Assembly (NCBI GenBank): GCA_024763435.1
Contig: JANTFN010000033.1
Location: 1 to 11,942, forward strand
Direction of reading: 5' to 3'
Source: Thermodesulfobacteriota bacterium
Lineage (GTDB): Bacteria; Desulfobacterota; S145-22
DNA length: 11,942 bases
Positions 1 through 6,463 of the stretch are shown here, in pieces (positions within the stretch are counted from its first letter, which is position 1; every line of letters begins with the position of its first letter). A program made the position numbers and the translations under genes. A model generated the notes under the pieces. The model was not told where the DNA came from. It saw nothing but the letters and a program-made list of their open reading frames with translations, and did not search any database.

Positions 1-6
1 AAAACA

Positions 7-1197
7 ATGAAAAAGATTGCTGGTTTAACCTTGTGTCTTCTACTCCTTGCAACGGGTGGATGCCATGAAACCCCAAAGGAAAAGAAAAGCGCACGGCCCA
101 CAATTCAGGTCAAAAAAACGGCCGTGGTTCTTATGCGAACTGTCCATCCCCCTTATGAAGCCACGGGAACGGTTCGGTCGGAAAAGTCCATCCGGGTTGC
201 GCCAAAGGTGATGGGATACATCAAAAGCATGAAGGTCAAGGCGGGTGACAGTGTCAAAAAAGGGCAGATTCTCCTGACAATCTCCAGCCCGGAGATTGAT
301 GCAAAGGTTAAAATGGCCGAGGCAAATCTAAAAGTTGCCCTGCAGGCCAGAAAAGAAGTTACCGCCCATCTACACGAGGCAGAAGCGGGCCTTAATGCCG
401 CCAAAGCAGGCTACCACCTCGCGGAAGTCACCTATAAACGTTTTAAAAACCTCATCCATACCGACTCTGTTTCCCGTCAGGAATTTGACGTCGTAGAAGC
501 AAAGTACAAGGCCGCAAAATCGGGGCTGACCCGCGCCGGAGAAATGGTTCGGGTTATCCATTCAAAACAGGCCCAGGTCGAAGCACGTATTAAAGCCGCC
601 CAATCGATGCTCGAAGAAGCACGCTCTTACCTTGCGTATACCACGGTCCGCTCCCCTATCAACGGTAAGGTCGTCAGTAAAATGATCGACACGGGAAACC
701 TCGTCGCACCGGGAACCCCTATCCTGGCCCTCGCGGATGAGCGTGCTTTCAGACTCTACGTCTCCGTAGAGGAGTCCCTTCATGATGTTATCCGGGTGGG
801 AGATCCTGTCGGTATCCAGTTCGCATCCGGCAAGGTCCTGCAAAGCAAAGTGACCCGTATCGTCCCTGATGTGGACCCAAAAACGCGGACGTTTATCGTA
901 AAGGTTCTTATCCCCGCAAAGGCATTCGGGATACAACCCGGAATGTTCGGCCGTGCCATCTTCCAGCTTCCGGAAAGAAAAACCCTGACCGTCCCCGCGC
1001 GAGCCATTCTCACAAAAGGTCAAATCGAAATGGTCTATGTCATCACGCCGGGACATCTCTGCCAGATGCGTCTTGTTAAGCTCGGGAAACACTACGGAGA
1101 TCATGTGGAAATTCTGTCCGGGCTTGAAGCAGGTGAAAAAATTATTCTGGAAGACATCTCCAAAGCCATTGACGGGGCAAAAGTAAAAGAGGGGTAA
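7..1197 (+). CDS. Efflux pump periplasmic adaptor (membrane fusion) lipoprotein
   Basis: This is a 396-aa HlyD/AcrA-type adaptor, which links an inner-membrane RND or ABC pump to an outer-membrane channel. A lipoprotein signal peptide (MKK, then a hydrophobic stretch) ends at Cys19, with the box LATGGC; Thr at -3 is slightly atypical. The first biotinyl/lipoyl half lies near residues 66-93 (VMGYIKSMKVKAGDSVKKGQ). A long Ala/Glu/Lys-rich helical hairpin spans about 97-208, with the second lipoyl half at 211-224 (YTTVRSPINGKVV). A beta-barrel and membrane-proximal domain run to the end (SGLEAGEKIILE at 371-382). Only six bases precede the ATG, so the ribosome site and any upstream pump gene are outside the window. 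No pump gene follows, so this may be the last gene of its operon. The substrate cannot be told. Confidence 0.9.
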   Translation: MKKIAGLTLCLLLLATGGCHETPKEKKSARPTIQVKKTAVVLMRTVHPPYEATGTVRSEKSIRVAPKVMGYIKSMKVKAGDSVKKGQILLTISSPEIDAKVKMAEANLKVALQARKEVTAHLHEAEAGLNAAKAGYHLAEVTYKRFKNLIHTDSVSRQEFDVVEAKYKAAKSGLTRAGEMVRVIHSKQAQVEARIKAAQSMLEEARSYLAYTTVRSPINGKVVSKMIDTGNLVAPGTPILALADERAFRLYVSVEESLHDVIRVGDPVGIQFASGKVLQSKVTRIVPDVDPKTRTFIVKVLIPAKAFGIQPGMFGRAIFQLPERKTLTVPARAILTKGQIEMVYVITPGHLCQMRLVKLGKHYGDHVEILSGLEAGEKIILEDISKAIDGAKVKEG

Positions 1198-1234
1198 AAA
1201 ACCCTTTTCCCTTGTTTTGAGGGCTTGTAGCACG

Positions 1235-1261
1235 TAAATTTTGTTAAATTAACCAAATTTA
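1235..1261. promoter_or_regulatory. 27-bp near-perfect palindrome, candidate operator
   Basis: The two 13-base arms (1235-1247 and 1249-1261) flank a central A at 1248 and pair at 12 of 13 positions. The core is GTTAA-A-TTAAC, flanked by AAATTT on both sides. It is AT-rich, has no T-tract and does not look like a terminator. It lies about 55 bp upstream of the -35 box of the lipoprotein gene, so a regulator-binding site is the most likely role. Confidence 0.4.
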
Positions 1262-1292
1262 TGTATATTTTTAGCGAATTTATGCTTATTTT
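1254..1292. repeat. Two direct repeats with 21-bp period
   Basis: Positions 1254-1271 and 1275-1292 match at 15 of 18 bases around a shared AATTTATG core. The period is 21 bp, about two helical turns, so copies would lie on the same DNA face. The first copy overlaps the right arm of the palindrome at 1235-1261. The AT-rich composition makes chance similarity possible. Confidence 0.35.
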
Positions 1293-1315
1293 CTTAAAAT
1301 TTTACAAAAAAACAC

Positions 1316-1344
1316 TTGACAATGTTTTTAATTTCTGTTTTATT
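1316..1344 (+). promoter_or_regulatory. Sigma-70-type promoter of the small lipoprotein gene
   Basis: A perfect -35 hexamer TTGACA (1316-1321) is followed by a 17-bp spacer and TTTATT (1339-1344), which matches the -10 consensus at 4 of 6. An A-rich tract just upstream could act as an UP element. Transcription would start near 1351, about 50 bases before the ATG at 1400. The rest of the 1198-1399 spacer holds the palindrome and repeats listed separately. Confidence 0.55.
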
Positions 1345-1399
1345 CGCTTTAAATAAGGGAAAGTAAGCTCTCAATATGTTATAAAAAGAGGAGGATGAA

Positions 1400-1936
1400 A
1401 TGAGAAAAATTCGTTCAATCGGGTTTTTAGCTTTATTTGCGGTTTTGGCTTTTTTACTTTCCTCCTGCGGCGGGGGCAGCTCTCCCGGAGCGCCCGGGAC
1501 AGGCGGTGGCGGTGAATCCGGGTCCATGCTGCTGGTGGAATCTGTTACGCCATCAACCACGCTTTTAGACGCGAGCGATGTTACAACAACAGAAACTGTC
1601 GAAGTAACGATAGGCAATTATGATCTTCCCAATCGCACGGGTACGGCCTCTGCTGTCACATTCACCAGTTACACCGTTCAGTATATAACGGTTCCTTTAG
1701 TAAATGGCGGGCCATTTCTGGACAACCGCACCTACGGCGGCACCTGGTATGTAGCTCCCAATGCAAATGCTACCTTTACCCTGCCTTTTTGGGACGATTT
1801 TACCAAGCTACAATACCGTTATCCCAACGATCCCCGGCTCTATCACTACACGGTTATTTTTACGCTGACGGGATATAATGTTTTTGGAAAAAAGGTTACG
1901 GTTCCTTTCCAATTTAATGTAACCACCAAATTGTAG
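1400..1936 (+). CDS. Small hypothetical lipoprotein
   Basis: I do not recognise a family for this 178-aa protein. It begins with a typical lipoprotein signal peptide (RKIR, then a hydrophobic core) and lipobox LSSC with Cys23. A Gly/Ser/Pro-rich flexible linker covers about 24-42. The rest (about 43-178) is rich in Thr, Val, Tyr and Asn with alternating hydrophobic residues, which suggests a single beta-sandwich or Ig-like domain facing the periplasm or cell surface. Nothing catalytic is visible. The ATG at 1400 is supported by GAGGAGG at 1388-1394. The gene is a single transcription unit with its own promoter and a strong terminator, so it is probably expressed on its own. It may be lineage-specific. 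Confidence 0.8.
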   Translation: MRKIRSIGFLALFAVLAFLLSSCGGGSSPGAPGTGGGGESGSMLLVESVTPSTTLLDASDVTTTETVEVTIGNYDLPNRTGTASAVTFTSYTVQYITVPLVNGGPFLDNRTYGGTWYVAPNANATFTLPFWDDFTKLQYRYPNDPRLYHYTVIFTLTGYNVFGKKVTVPFQFNVTTKL

Positions 1937-1969
1937 TCTTCTCTCCTTTTCCCCTTCTTATCCCCTGAG

Positions 1970-1997
1970 CCCCCGTTGCCTTAACGGGGGTTTTTTT
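1970..1997 (+). terminator. Rho-independent terminator after the lipoprotein gene
   Basis: An 8-bp perfect stem (CCCCCGTT at 1970-1977 with AACGGGGG at 1983-1990) encloses a 5-base loop and is followed directly by seven T residues (1991-1997). It starts 33 bases after the stop at 1936 and separates the lipoprotein gene from hisS. Confidence 0.9.
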
Positions 1998-2022
1998 CAA
2001 GCGGCCCTCGGCATTAGGATAT

Positions 2023-2050
2023 TTTTCATCTTCCTCAAGTGTGCTATAAT
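2023..2050 (+). promoter_or_regulatory. Extended -10 promoter of hisS
   Basis: TATAAT (2045-2050) is a perfect -10 box preceded by TGC (2042-2044), the extended -10 element. A -35 match TTTTCA (4 of 6) sits at 2023-2028 with a 16-bp spacer. The start point would be near 2057, close to the ribosome site AAGGA at 2061-2065. Confidence 0.65.
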
Positions 2051-2073
2051 AAATAAAAGAAAGGAAAAAAAGC

Positions 2074-3336
2074 ATGGAAATACGTTCGATACGCGGGATG
2101 AATGATATCCTGCCAGAGGCATCTATTCAATGGAAAAACATCAGACAAACGATGGCGGAGGTCTTGGAGTGTTATGGCTTTCGCGAAATTCTTGTCCCTG
2201 TTCTTGAGGAAACAAGGCTTTTCAAACGGGGCATCGGCGAAACAACAGATATTGTTGAAAAGGAGATGTACACCTTTGAGGACAGAAGCGGGCAATCCCT
2301 GACTCTTCGTCCGGAGGCAACGGCCTCTATCGTCAGGGCCTATGTCCAGCATCACCTCTATCAAAGCGGAAAGGTGGAAAAATTCTATTTCTGGGGGCCC
2401 ATGTTCCGGTATGAACGGCCTCAGAAGGGGCGGTTCAGACAATTCTATCAGATTGATGTCGAGGCCTTCGGCAGCAATGATCCATCTCTCGATGTGGATA
2501 TCATCGCCTCACTCTACCACTTTCTTGACACCCTCAGTGTTCCCAACGTCACAATTGAAATTAACAGTCTCGGATGTCCTGCCTGCCGGCCGGCTTATCA
2601 GAAGGCGCTAAAAGATTATTTTTCAGCGGTCAGAGACAACCTGTGCGGAGACTGCAAAAACCGGCTTGTCCGGAATCCCCTCCGGATTCTCGACTGCAAG
2701 GTCCCCTCTTGCCATGAGCTTGTCCTAAAGGCGCCGGATATTCAAAATTTTCTCTGCGATAGCTGCCGGAATCACTATGGAACGGTTCGGAACACCCTTG
2801 AGAGGCTTTCCATCCCATACCGAACCAATCCCCGCATGGTCAGGGGACTTGATTACTATGTCCAGACGGCCTTTGAAGCCGTATCAGAAAATTTAGGCGC
2901 CCAGAGTGCCGTTGCCGGTGGGGGACGTTATGATGGTCTCGTCCAGCAGCTTGGCGGGCCGGATATCCCCGGTATCGGGTATGCCATGGGTATGGAGCGC
3001 CTTGCCATGATTCTCGAGGACATGTCGCAACCCCTTTCATGGAAATGCGATCTGTTCATCGCCGCCCTCGGAGAGGAGGCACGCCGTTTCAGCATCGACC
3101 TTGCCGCGAAACTTCGCGGGGAGGGAAAAATATGTGAATTTTCCTACGACAACAAGGGCTTGAAGGCGCAGATGAAATTAGCGAACCGCTTGGGAGCCCG
3201 CTTCGCGCTTATCGTCGGCGAGGATGAACTTCAAAAAAAACAGGTCGTCCTGCGAAACATGCGAACCAGAGAGCAGACAACCCTCCCTATTAACAACACC
3301 CTCTCTGAAAAGCTCAAATCAAATCTTTCTATATGA
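2074..3336 (+). CDS. hisS: Histidyl-tRNA synthetase
   Basis: This class II synthetase charges tRNA-His with histidine in the cytoplasm. The 420-aa length is normal for the bacterial enzyme. Visible signatures are TLRPEATAS (77-85), motif 2 with RYERPQKGRFRQFYQ (112-126), the histidine-specific RGLDYY (257-262), the AGGGRYDGLV loop (281-290) and motif 3 GIGYAMGMERL (300-310). A C-terminal anticodon-binding domain covers about 325-410. The insertion domain carries CPAC (168-171), CGDC (191-194), C208, C213 and CDSC (228-231). The ATG at 2074 has AAGGA eight bases upstream, an extended -10 promoter precedes it, and it appears monocistronic. It converges on the MinD-type gene 40 bp downstream. 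Confidence 0.97.
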   Translation: MEIRSIRGMNDILPEASIQWKNIRQTMAEVLECYGFREILVPVLEETRLFKRGIGETTDIVEKEMYTFEDRSGQSLTLRPEATASIVRAYVQHHLYQSGKVEKFYFWGPMFRYERPQKGRFRQFYQIDVEAFGSNDPSLDVDIIASLYHFLDTLSVPNVTIEINSLGCPACRPAYQKALKDYFSAVRDNLCGDCKNRLVRNPLRILDCKVPSCHELVLKAPDIQNFLCDSCRNHYGTVRNTLERLSIPYRTNPRMVRGLDYYVQTAFEAVSENLGAQSAVAGGGRYDGLVQQLGGPDIPGIGYAMGMERLAMILEDMSQPLSWKCDLFIAALGEEARRFSIDLAAKLRGEGKICEFSYDNKGLKAQMKLANRLGARFALIVGEDELQKKQVVLRNMRTREQTTLPINNTLSEKLKSNLSI

Positions 3337-3341
3337 AATTA

Positions 3342-3388
3342 CTTCACTTTTAAAAACAATATCACCTTAAAAAGCGTCAAGAGTGAAG
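3342..3388. other. Inverted repeat in the convergent hisS / MinD-type gene junction
   Basis: CTTCACTTTT at 3342-3351 pairs with AAGAGTGAAG at 3379-3388 at 9 of 10 positions, with a 27-base AT-rich loop. The right arm lies inside the last codons of the - strand gene. It could be a weak bidirectional terminator, or the end of a dispersed repeat. There is no compact GC-rich stem with a T-tract. Confidence 0.3.
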
Positions 3389-4264
3389 ACCTGACCCCAT
3401 GACACGCTCCCACAGCCGTTTTATCTCCGGGGTAACCTCCGGGACTTCACGTTCAATCACGGTCTTTCCCTGGACCATCGCGTCGATGACGCCTCGGTGA
3501 AAGGGGACCTTTCCCACAACCTCGATTCCCTTCTGCTGACAGTAGGTTTCAATCTGTTTTGTGTTTTCCAGATGAATGTCATATTTGTTGATACAGACCT
3601 GTGCCGGAATTTGAAAATGCTCCGTCAGGGCCAGCACCCGTTCCATATCGTGAATCCCCGACAGGCTCGGTTCGGTCACAATTAAAACCTTGCTGACGCC
3701 GGCAAGGGCCGCCGTTACGGGACATCCAATACCCGGAGGACCGTCCACAATCACCCACGGGAGAGCCTTTTCTTTTGCGAGCGCCATGGCCTCTTTGCGT
3801 ACCATTGTAACCAGCTTACCAGAGTTTTCTTCCGCAATCCCCAGTTTTGCGTGGACCATCGGTCCGAAGCGCGTGTCAGATACAAACCAGTCACCGGACT
3901 GGACATCCTCCATGGTTATAATCTTTTCCGGGCAGGCATGGGCACAGAGGCCACAGTTATCACAGGCAAAGGCATCCACAACCCCGTCATGAATGGCATC
4001 ATAGCGGCAAAGTTCCGTGCATACCCCGCACTTTGTGCAGTGCGCCAGATCCACAACGGGGGAGCGGCCACCAAAGAACGCCTCGGTTTTTTGGATTTTG
4101 GGGGTTAAAACCAAGTGAAGGTCCGCGGCATCCACATCACAATCCGCCATTACCTTGTCCTTTGTCAGCTGAGCAAAAGCAGCGGTAAAGGTTGTCTTCC
4201 CCGTTCCCCCTTTTCCGCTTATAATTGTCAACTGTTTGGGGGTCTGAGATTTATTATCCGTCAC
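3377..4264 (-). CDS. MinD-type P-loop ATPase with two [4Fe-4S] ferredoxin motifs (second of pair)
   Basis: This 295-aa protein belongs to the MinD/Mrp group of deviant Walker A ATPases. The Walker A motif is SGKGGTGKTT (16-25), with the signature lysine K18 that allows dimer formation. A bacterial-ferredoxin insertion holds two CxxCxxCxxxC clusters, C76/C79/C82/C86 and C101/C104/C107/C111. VDGPPGIGCP, downstream of the ferredoxin part, is the switch II/Walker B-like segment. Its GTG start overlaps the stop of the upstream paralogue in a GTGA, so the two are probably translationally coupled and made in similar amounts. In Desulfovibrio, homologous adjacent ATPases belong to the orange protein complex; carrying or inserting a metal-sulfur cofactor with ATP is the inferred role here. 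It is the last gene of the operon. The C-terminal GSGLHS runs into a possible dispersed repeat. Confidence 0.9.
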   Translation of the reverse strand: MTDNKSQTPKQLTIISGKGGTGKTTFTAAFAQLTKDKVMADCDVDAADLHLVLTPKIQKTEAFFGGRSPVVDLAHCTKCGVCTELCRYDAIHDGVVDAFACDNCGLCAHACPEKIITMEDVQSGDWFVSDTRFGPMVHAKLGIAEENSGKLVTMVRKEAMALAKEKALPWVIVDGPPGIGCPVTAALAGVSKVLIVTEPSLSGIHDMERVLALTEHFQIPAQVCINKYDIHLENTKQIETYCQQKGIEVVGKVPFHRGVIDAMVQGKTVIEREVPEVTPEIKRLWERVMGSGLHS

Positions 4265-5121
4265 GGCCTGATCCCTCCCATAATTTTTTCAAACATGTCT
4301 ATAAATTTATCGCGATATTCCGGCAAAATATCGATCAGCCCCTTCCCGGACGCGTAGCCCTCGGCAATTTTCCGTTTCAGCGGAATCTCCATAAGGATAT
4401 CCAGATTCTCGTCCCTGCAATAGGTATAGAGACTGTCATCCCCGGCATCCGCCCGGTTAATCACCACGCCGACGGGGACATTGAGCTGTCTTGCCACACC
4501 GACGGCAAGCTTCAGGTCATTCAGGCCAAACGGCGTCGGTTCCGTCACGAGAATCGTGTAATCGCTGTCTGATATGGTCTCAATCACCGGGCAGGAGGTC
4601 CCCGGCGGGGCATCCCGAATTGTTATGGGAATCCCCGCGGCCGCTTCTTTCTTCAGATTGCGAATCACGGGCGTCGCCATGGGCTCCCCGATATTCAGCA
4701 ATCCCTGTATGAGGGTTGTTCCATTGCGCGCTTTCCCTTTACGAATAATCCCGATAGGCTTCTGTATCTCAGTAATGGCGTCAACCGGACAGATATAGGA
4801 GCACGCCCCGCATCCATGACAAAGCTCATCGAACACGAGGACCTTGTCGGCAATCACCACAATCGCCTTGAATTCACAGACCCGGTTACACTCCCCGCAC
4901 GCGGTACAAACCTGCTCATCCACCCTGGGGACCACAATCCCCGCCGGGATTTCCTCTTTCCAGGCCGGGTTAAGAAACAAATGGGCATTTGGCGCCTCGA
5001 CATCACAATCAAGGTACTGCACACCCTCCGGGAGAGACAACGTCAGAGATGTTGCGATCAGGGTCTTTCCCGTTCCCCCTTTTCCACTTGCCACCGTAAT
5101 AATGACGGGTTCTTTTTGCAT
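4261..5121 (-). CDS. MinD-type P-loop ATPase with two [4Fe-4S] ferredoxin motifs (first of pair)
   Basis: This 286-aa paralogue of the next gene has the same layout. The deviant Walker A is SGKGGTGKT (12-20), with signature K14, followed by a DCDVEAPN segment (38-45). The ferredoxin insertion has clusters C72/C75/C78/C82 and C101/C104/C107/C111. The switch II-like segment DAPPGTSCP follows near residue 170. The first Cys group lacks the usual proline after its fourth Cys, and the second has it. The ATG has AAAGG four bases upstream. A 70-bp gap separates it from the DUF5320 gene, the largest inside the operon, and it holds a hairpin. The two ATPases may form a heterodimer; that is inference from coupling and similarity. 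The substrate is unknown, although a Mo, Cu or Fe-S cofactor would fit the context. Confidence 0.9.
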   Translation of the reverse strand: MQKEPVIITVASGKGGTGKTLIATSLTLSLPEGVQYLDCDVEAPNAHLFLNPAWKEEIPAGIVVPRVDEQVCTACGECNRVCEFKAIVVIADKVLVFDELCHGCGACSYICPVDAITEIQKPIGIIRKGKARNGTTLIQGLLNIGEPMATPVIRNLKKEAAAGIPITIRDAPPGTSCPVIETISDSDYTILVTEPTPFGLNDLKLAVGVARQLNVPVGVVINRADAGDDSLYTYCRDENLDILMEIPLKRKIAEGYASGKGLIDILPEYRDKFIDMFEKIMGGIRP

Positions 5122-5143
5122 GATGCCTTTCCATTGAATAAAG

Positions 5144-5180
5144 TTCAGGCGGGATGCAACGACATATCACCCCGCCTGAA
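5144..5180 (-). other. Intra-operon hairpin between DUF5320 and the ATPase pair
   Basis: A perfect 10-bp GC-rich stem (5171-5180 with 5144-5153, TTCAGGCGGG read on the - strand) encloses a 17-base loop. It follows the DUF5320 stop (5192) by 11 bases and precedes the ATPase start by 22 bases. No T-tract follows on the - strand, so full termination is unlikely. An RNA-stability or processing element, or a partial attenuator that lowers ATPase expression, is more plausible. Confidence 0.5.
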
Positions 5181-5191
5181 AGGTTAAGTTT

Positions 5192-5458
5192 TTACCAGCG
5201 TCCACCCCGCCCACGGCCTCCGCCAAAAGCGCGGCCGCGGCCACCGCCATAGGGGATTCCCCCACGGCCGGCGCCATAAACAGGACGGGACATACCCCAG
5301 TTGCCAGAAGTCCCATAGGGAGCGGACCAACCGCCACCCGCGGGATACCACTGTCCTGTGTTGGAGGGGCCAGCCCCGGCCGGCCGAGCGCAATATCCCC
5401 GGGCACCACCGGTCATGGGTCCCTCACCTCTTGGGCCTGTACCATTAAATCCCGGCAT
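5192..5458 (-). CDS. DUF5320-type Gly/Arg-rich small protein
   Basis: This 88-aa protein opens with MPGFNGTGPRGEGPMTGGAR and then Gly-Tyr-Cys23, the hallmark N-terminus of the DUF5320 family. That family is common beside NifX-like genes in anaerobes and has no known function. The rest is low-complexity Gly, Arg, Pro, Trp and Tyr, ending in repeated GRG/GGR and probably disordered. Many family members end in a coiled coil; this one does not, while the gene just upstream does. I chose the ATG at 5458 because AGGAGG lies eight bases upstream. A GTG at 5467 overlaps that ribosome site and would not be used. It may bind RNA, metal or a partner protein, but the sequence does not decide this. Confidence 0.8.
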   Translation of the reverse strand: MPGFNGTGPRGEGPMTGGARGYCARPAGAGPSNTGQWYPAGGGWSAPYGTSGNWGMSRPVYGAGRGGIPYGGGRGRAFGGGRGRGGRW

Positions 5459-5482
5459 GACAAACACCTCCTTTCAATCGGT

Positions 5483-6073
5483 TTAGTCCGATTGCGTTAA
5501 TTTCTTCAGTAAATCCTTCATCTCTTTTAAATCATTCCTTAAGCCATCCATTTCCGTTTGAAGCCTGGCAACTTCCGGGTCCGGCCCCGGCGCGGTCTGG
5601 TACCCCATGCCCTGGCCCATACCCATGCCCCGGCCCATACCACGACCCATGCCCATGCCGCGTCCCATCCCCATCCCTGAAGACGGCGCCGCGGTTGTCC
5701 CGGTCGTTCCCATGCCATGATGGGCATCCACGGAAGGCGCGGAGACATTTTGCAGGGCTTCCTGCTTGAAACCTTCAATCGCCTGGCGCACCGTCCCCGC
5801 AGGGGACAGATAAACACCGACACCCGCCGCCTGAAGGGTTTGAATGGCATTTGGGCCTACATTCCCCGTAATAATGGCCTCGGCACCCTTGCTCGCGACA
5901 AACTGTCCCGCCTGGATACCTGCCCCGCCCGCGGACATAAGACCTTCGTTATCAAAACTCTCCAGGACTTTCATCGAATCCGTATCCACGAGCAGAAAAT
6001 ACTGGCACCGCCCGAATCTTGGGTCCAGGTCATCCTCCAGCCCGGGGCCTGTTGATGTAACAATGACTTTCAT
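5483..6073 (-). CDS. NifX/ORP-like protein with Met-Gly linker and C-terminal coiled coil
   Basis: This 196-aa protein has three parts. Residues 1-115 form a dinitrogenase iron-molybdenum cofactor (NifX/NifB C-terminal) domain, with the typical start MKVIVTS, LDPRFGRCQYFLLVD and IITGNVGPNAIQTL. Residues about 118-165 are a low-complexity linker dominated by repeats of Gly-Met-Gly and Gly-Arg-Gly-Met, about a dozen Met in all. Residues about 168-194 are a heptad-rich helix (VARLQTEMDGLRNDLKEMKD) predicted to form a coiled coil, like the C-termini of many DUF5320 proteins. The ATG has AGAGGTGG upstream. The family binds Fe-Mo-type or Mo-Cu cofactors. The Met-rich linker might coordinate soft metals such as copper, and the coiled coil could mediate multimerisation. 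Both are inferences. Confidence 0.88.
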   Translation of the reverse strand: MKVIVTSTGPGLEDDLDPRFGRCQYFLLVDTDSMKVLESFDNEGLMSAGGAGIQAGQFVASKGAEAIITGNVGPNAIQTLQAAGVGVYLSPAGTVRQAIEGFKQEALQNVSAPSVDAHHGMGTTGTTAAPSSGMGMGRGMGMGRGMGRGMGMGQGMGYQTAPGPDPEVARLQTEMDGLRNDLKEMKDLLKKLTQSD

Positions 6074-6094
6074 TTCATTCCACCTCTTTTGTGA

Positions 6095-6451
6095 TTACAA
6101 TCGTTTGATGGCCATTTTCCGTAACAGGCCATCCTTAAATTTCTTGTACACGTCTTCCACGGAAACATCTCCCTGAAAAAGATAAACATCCATGCCCAGC
6201 TTATCAAAAACCTCAAAGGCATTCGGCCCCACGGCCCCTGAAATAATGGCCCCGGCCCCTTCGCGAACAACCTGCTGCGCTGCCTCGGTTCCCGCCCCGA
6301 TCGCGGCATCCGCTGCTGAATTATCAAGGCTGTAAGCCTTTGGGCCATCCTCAGTATCCTCATCAATGTAAACAAAGAAGGGAGCGCGTCCGAACCTTGG
6401 ATCGGCCTTTGATTGAAGGCTGTCTCCCGCAGAAGAAATGACAACTTTCAT
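6095..6451 (-). CDS. NifX/ORP-like cofactor-binding protein (single domain)
   Basis: This 118-aa protein consists of one NifX-like domain, with MKVVISSAG at the start, ADPRFGRAPFFVYID (16-30) and IISGAVGPNAFEVFDKLG in the second half. The single-domain form and length match the Desulfovibrio orange protein type, which holds a non-covalent Mo-Cu-sulfide cluster, and this is the closest candidate here for an ORP equivalent. It carries no Cys, which fits non-covalent cofactor binding. The ATG at 6451 has AAGGAT upstream, and the gene is 12 bp after its upstream neighbour. A general scaffold or carrier role for Fe-S or Mo clusters is equally possible. There are no nitrogenase genes in the window. 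Confidence 0.88.
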   Translation of the reverse strand: MKVVISSAGDSLQSKADPRFGRAPFFVYIDEDTEDGPKAYSLDNSAADAAIGAGTEAAQQVVREGAGAIISGAVGPNAFEVFDKLGMDVYLFQGDVSVEDVYKKFKDGLLRKMAIKRL

Positions 6452-6463
6452 GCTTTCATATCC

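Noticed and set aside
1186..1225. Possible terminator at the adaptor stop codon (GGGGT and ACCC around an A-run, followed by T-rich sequence).
   Set aside because: The stem needs two G-U pairs and overlaps the stop codon, and the following T-tracts are interrupted by Cs. Too weak to call.
562..1233. Long open frame on the - strand opposite the adaptor gene.
   Set aside because: It is an antisense shadow of a well-supported adaptor with clear domain motifs and has no recognisable protein features.
2575..2770. Eight-Cys zinc-ribbon-like insertion in hisS as a novelty.
   Set aside because: From memory, this Cys pattern is shared by many bacterial HisRS of this type, so it is ordinary.
5192..5400. 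GC-rich repetitive DNA in the DUF5320 gene as a structural repeat array.
   Set aside because: It is explained by Gly/Arg codon repeats of a recognised protein family.
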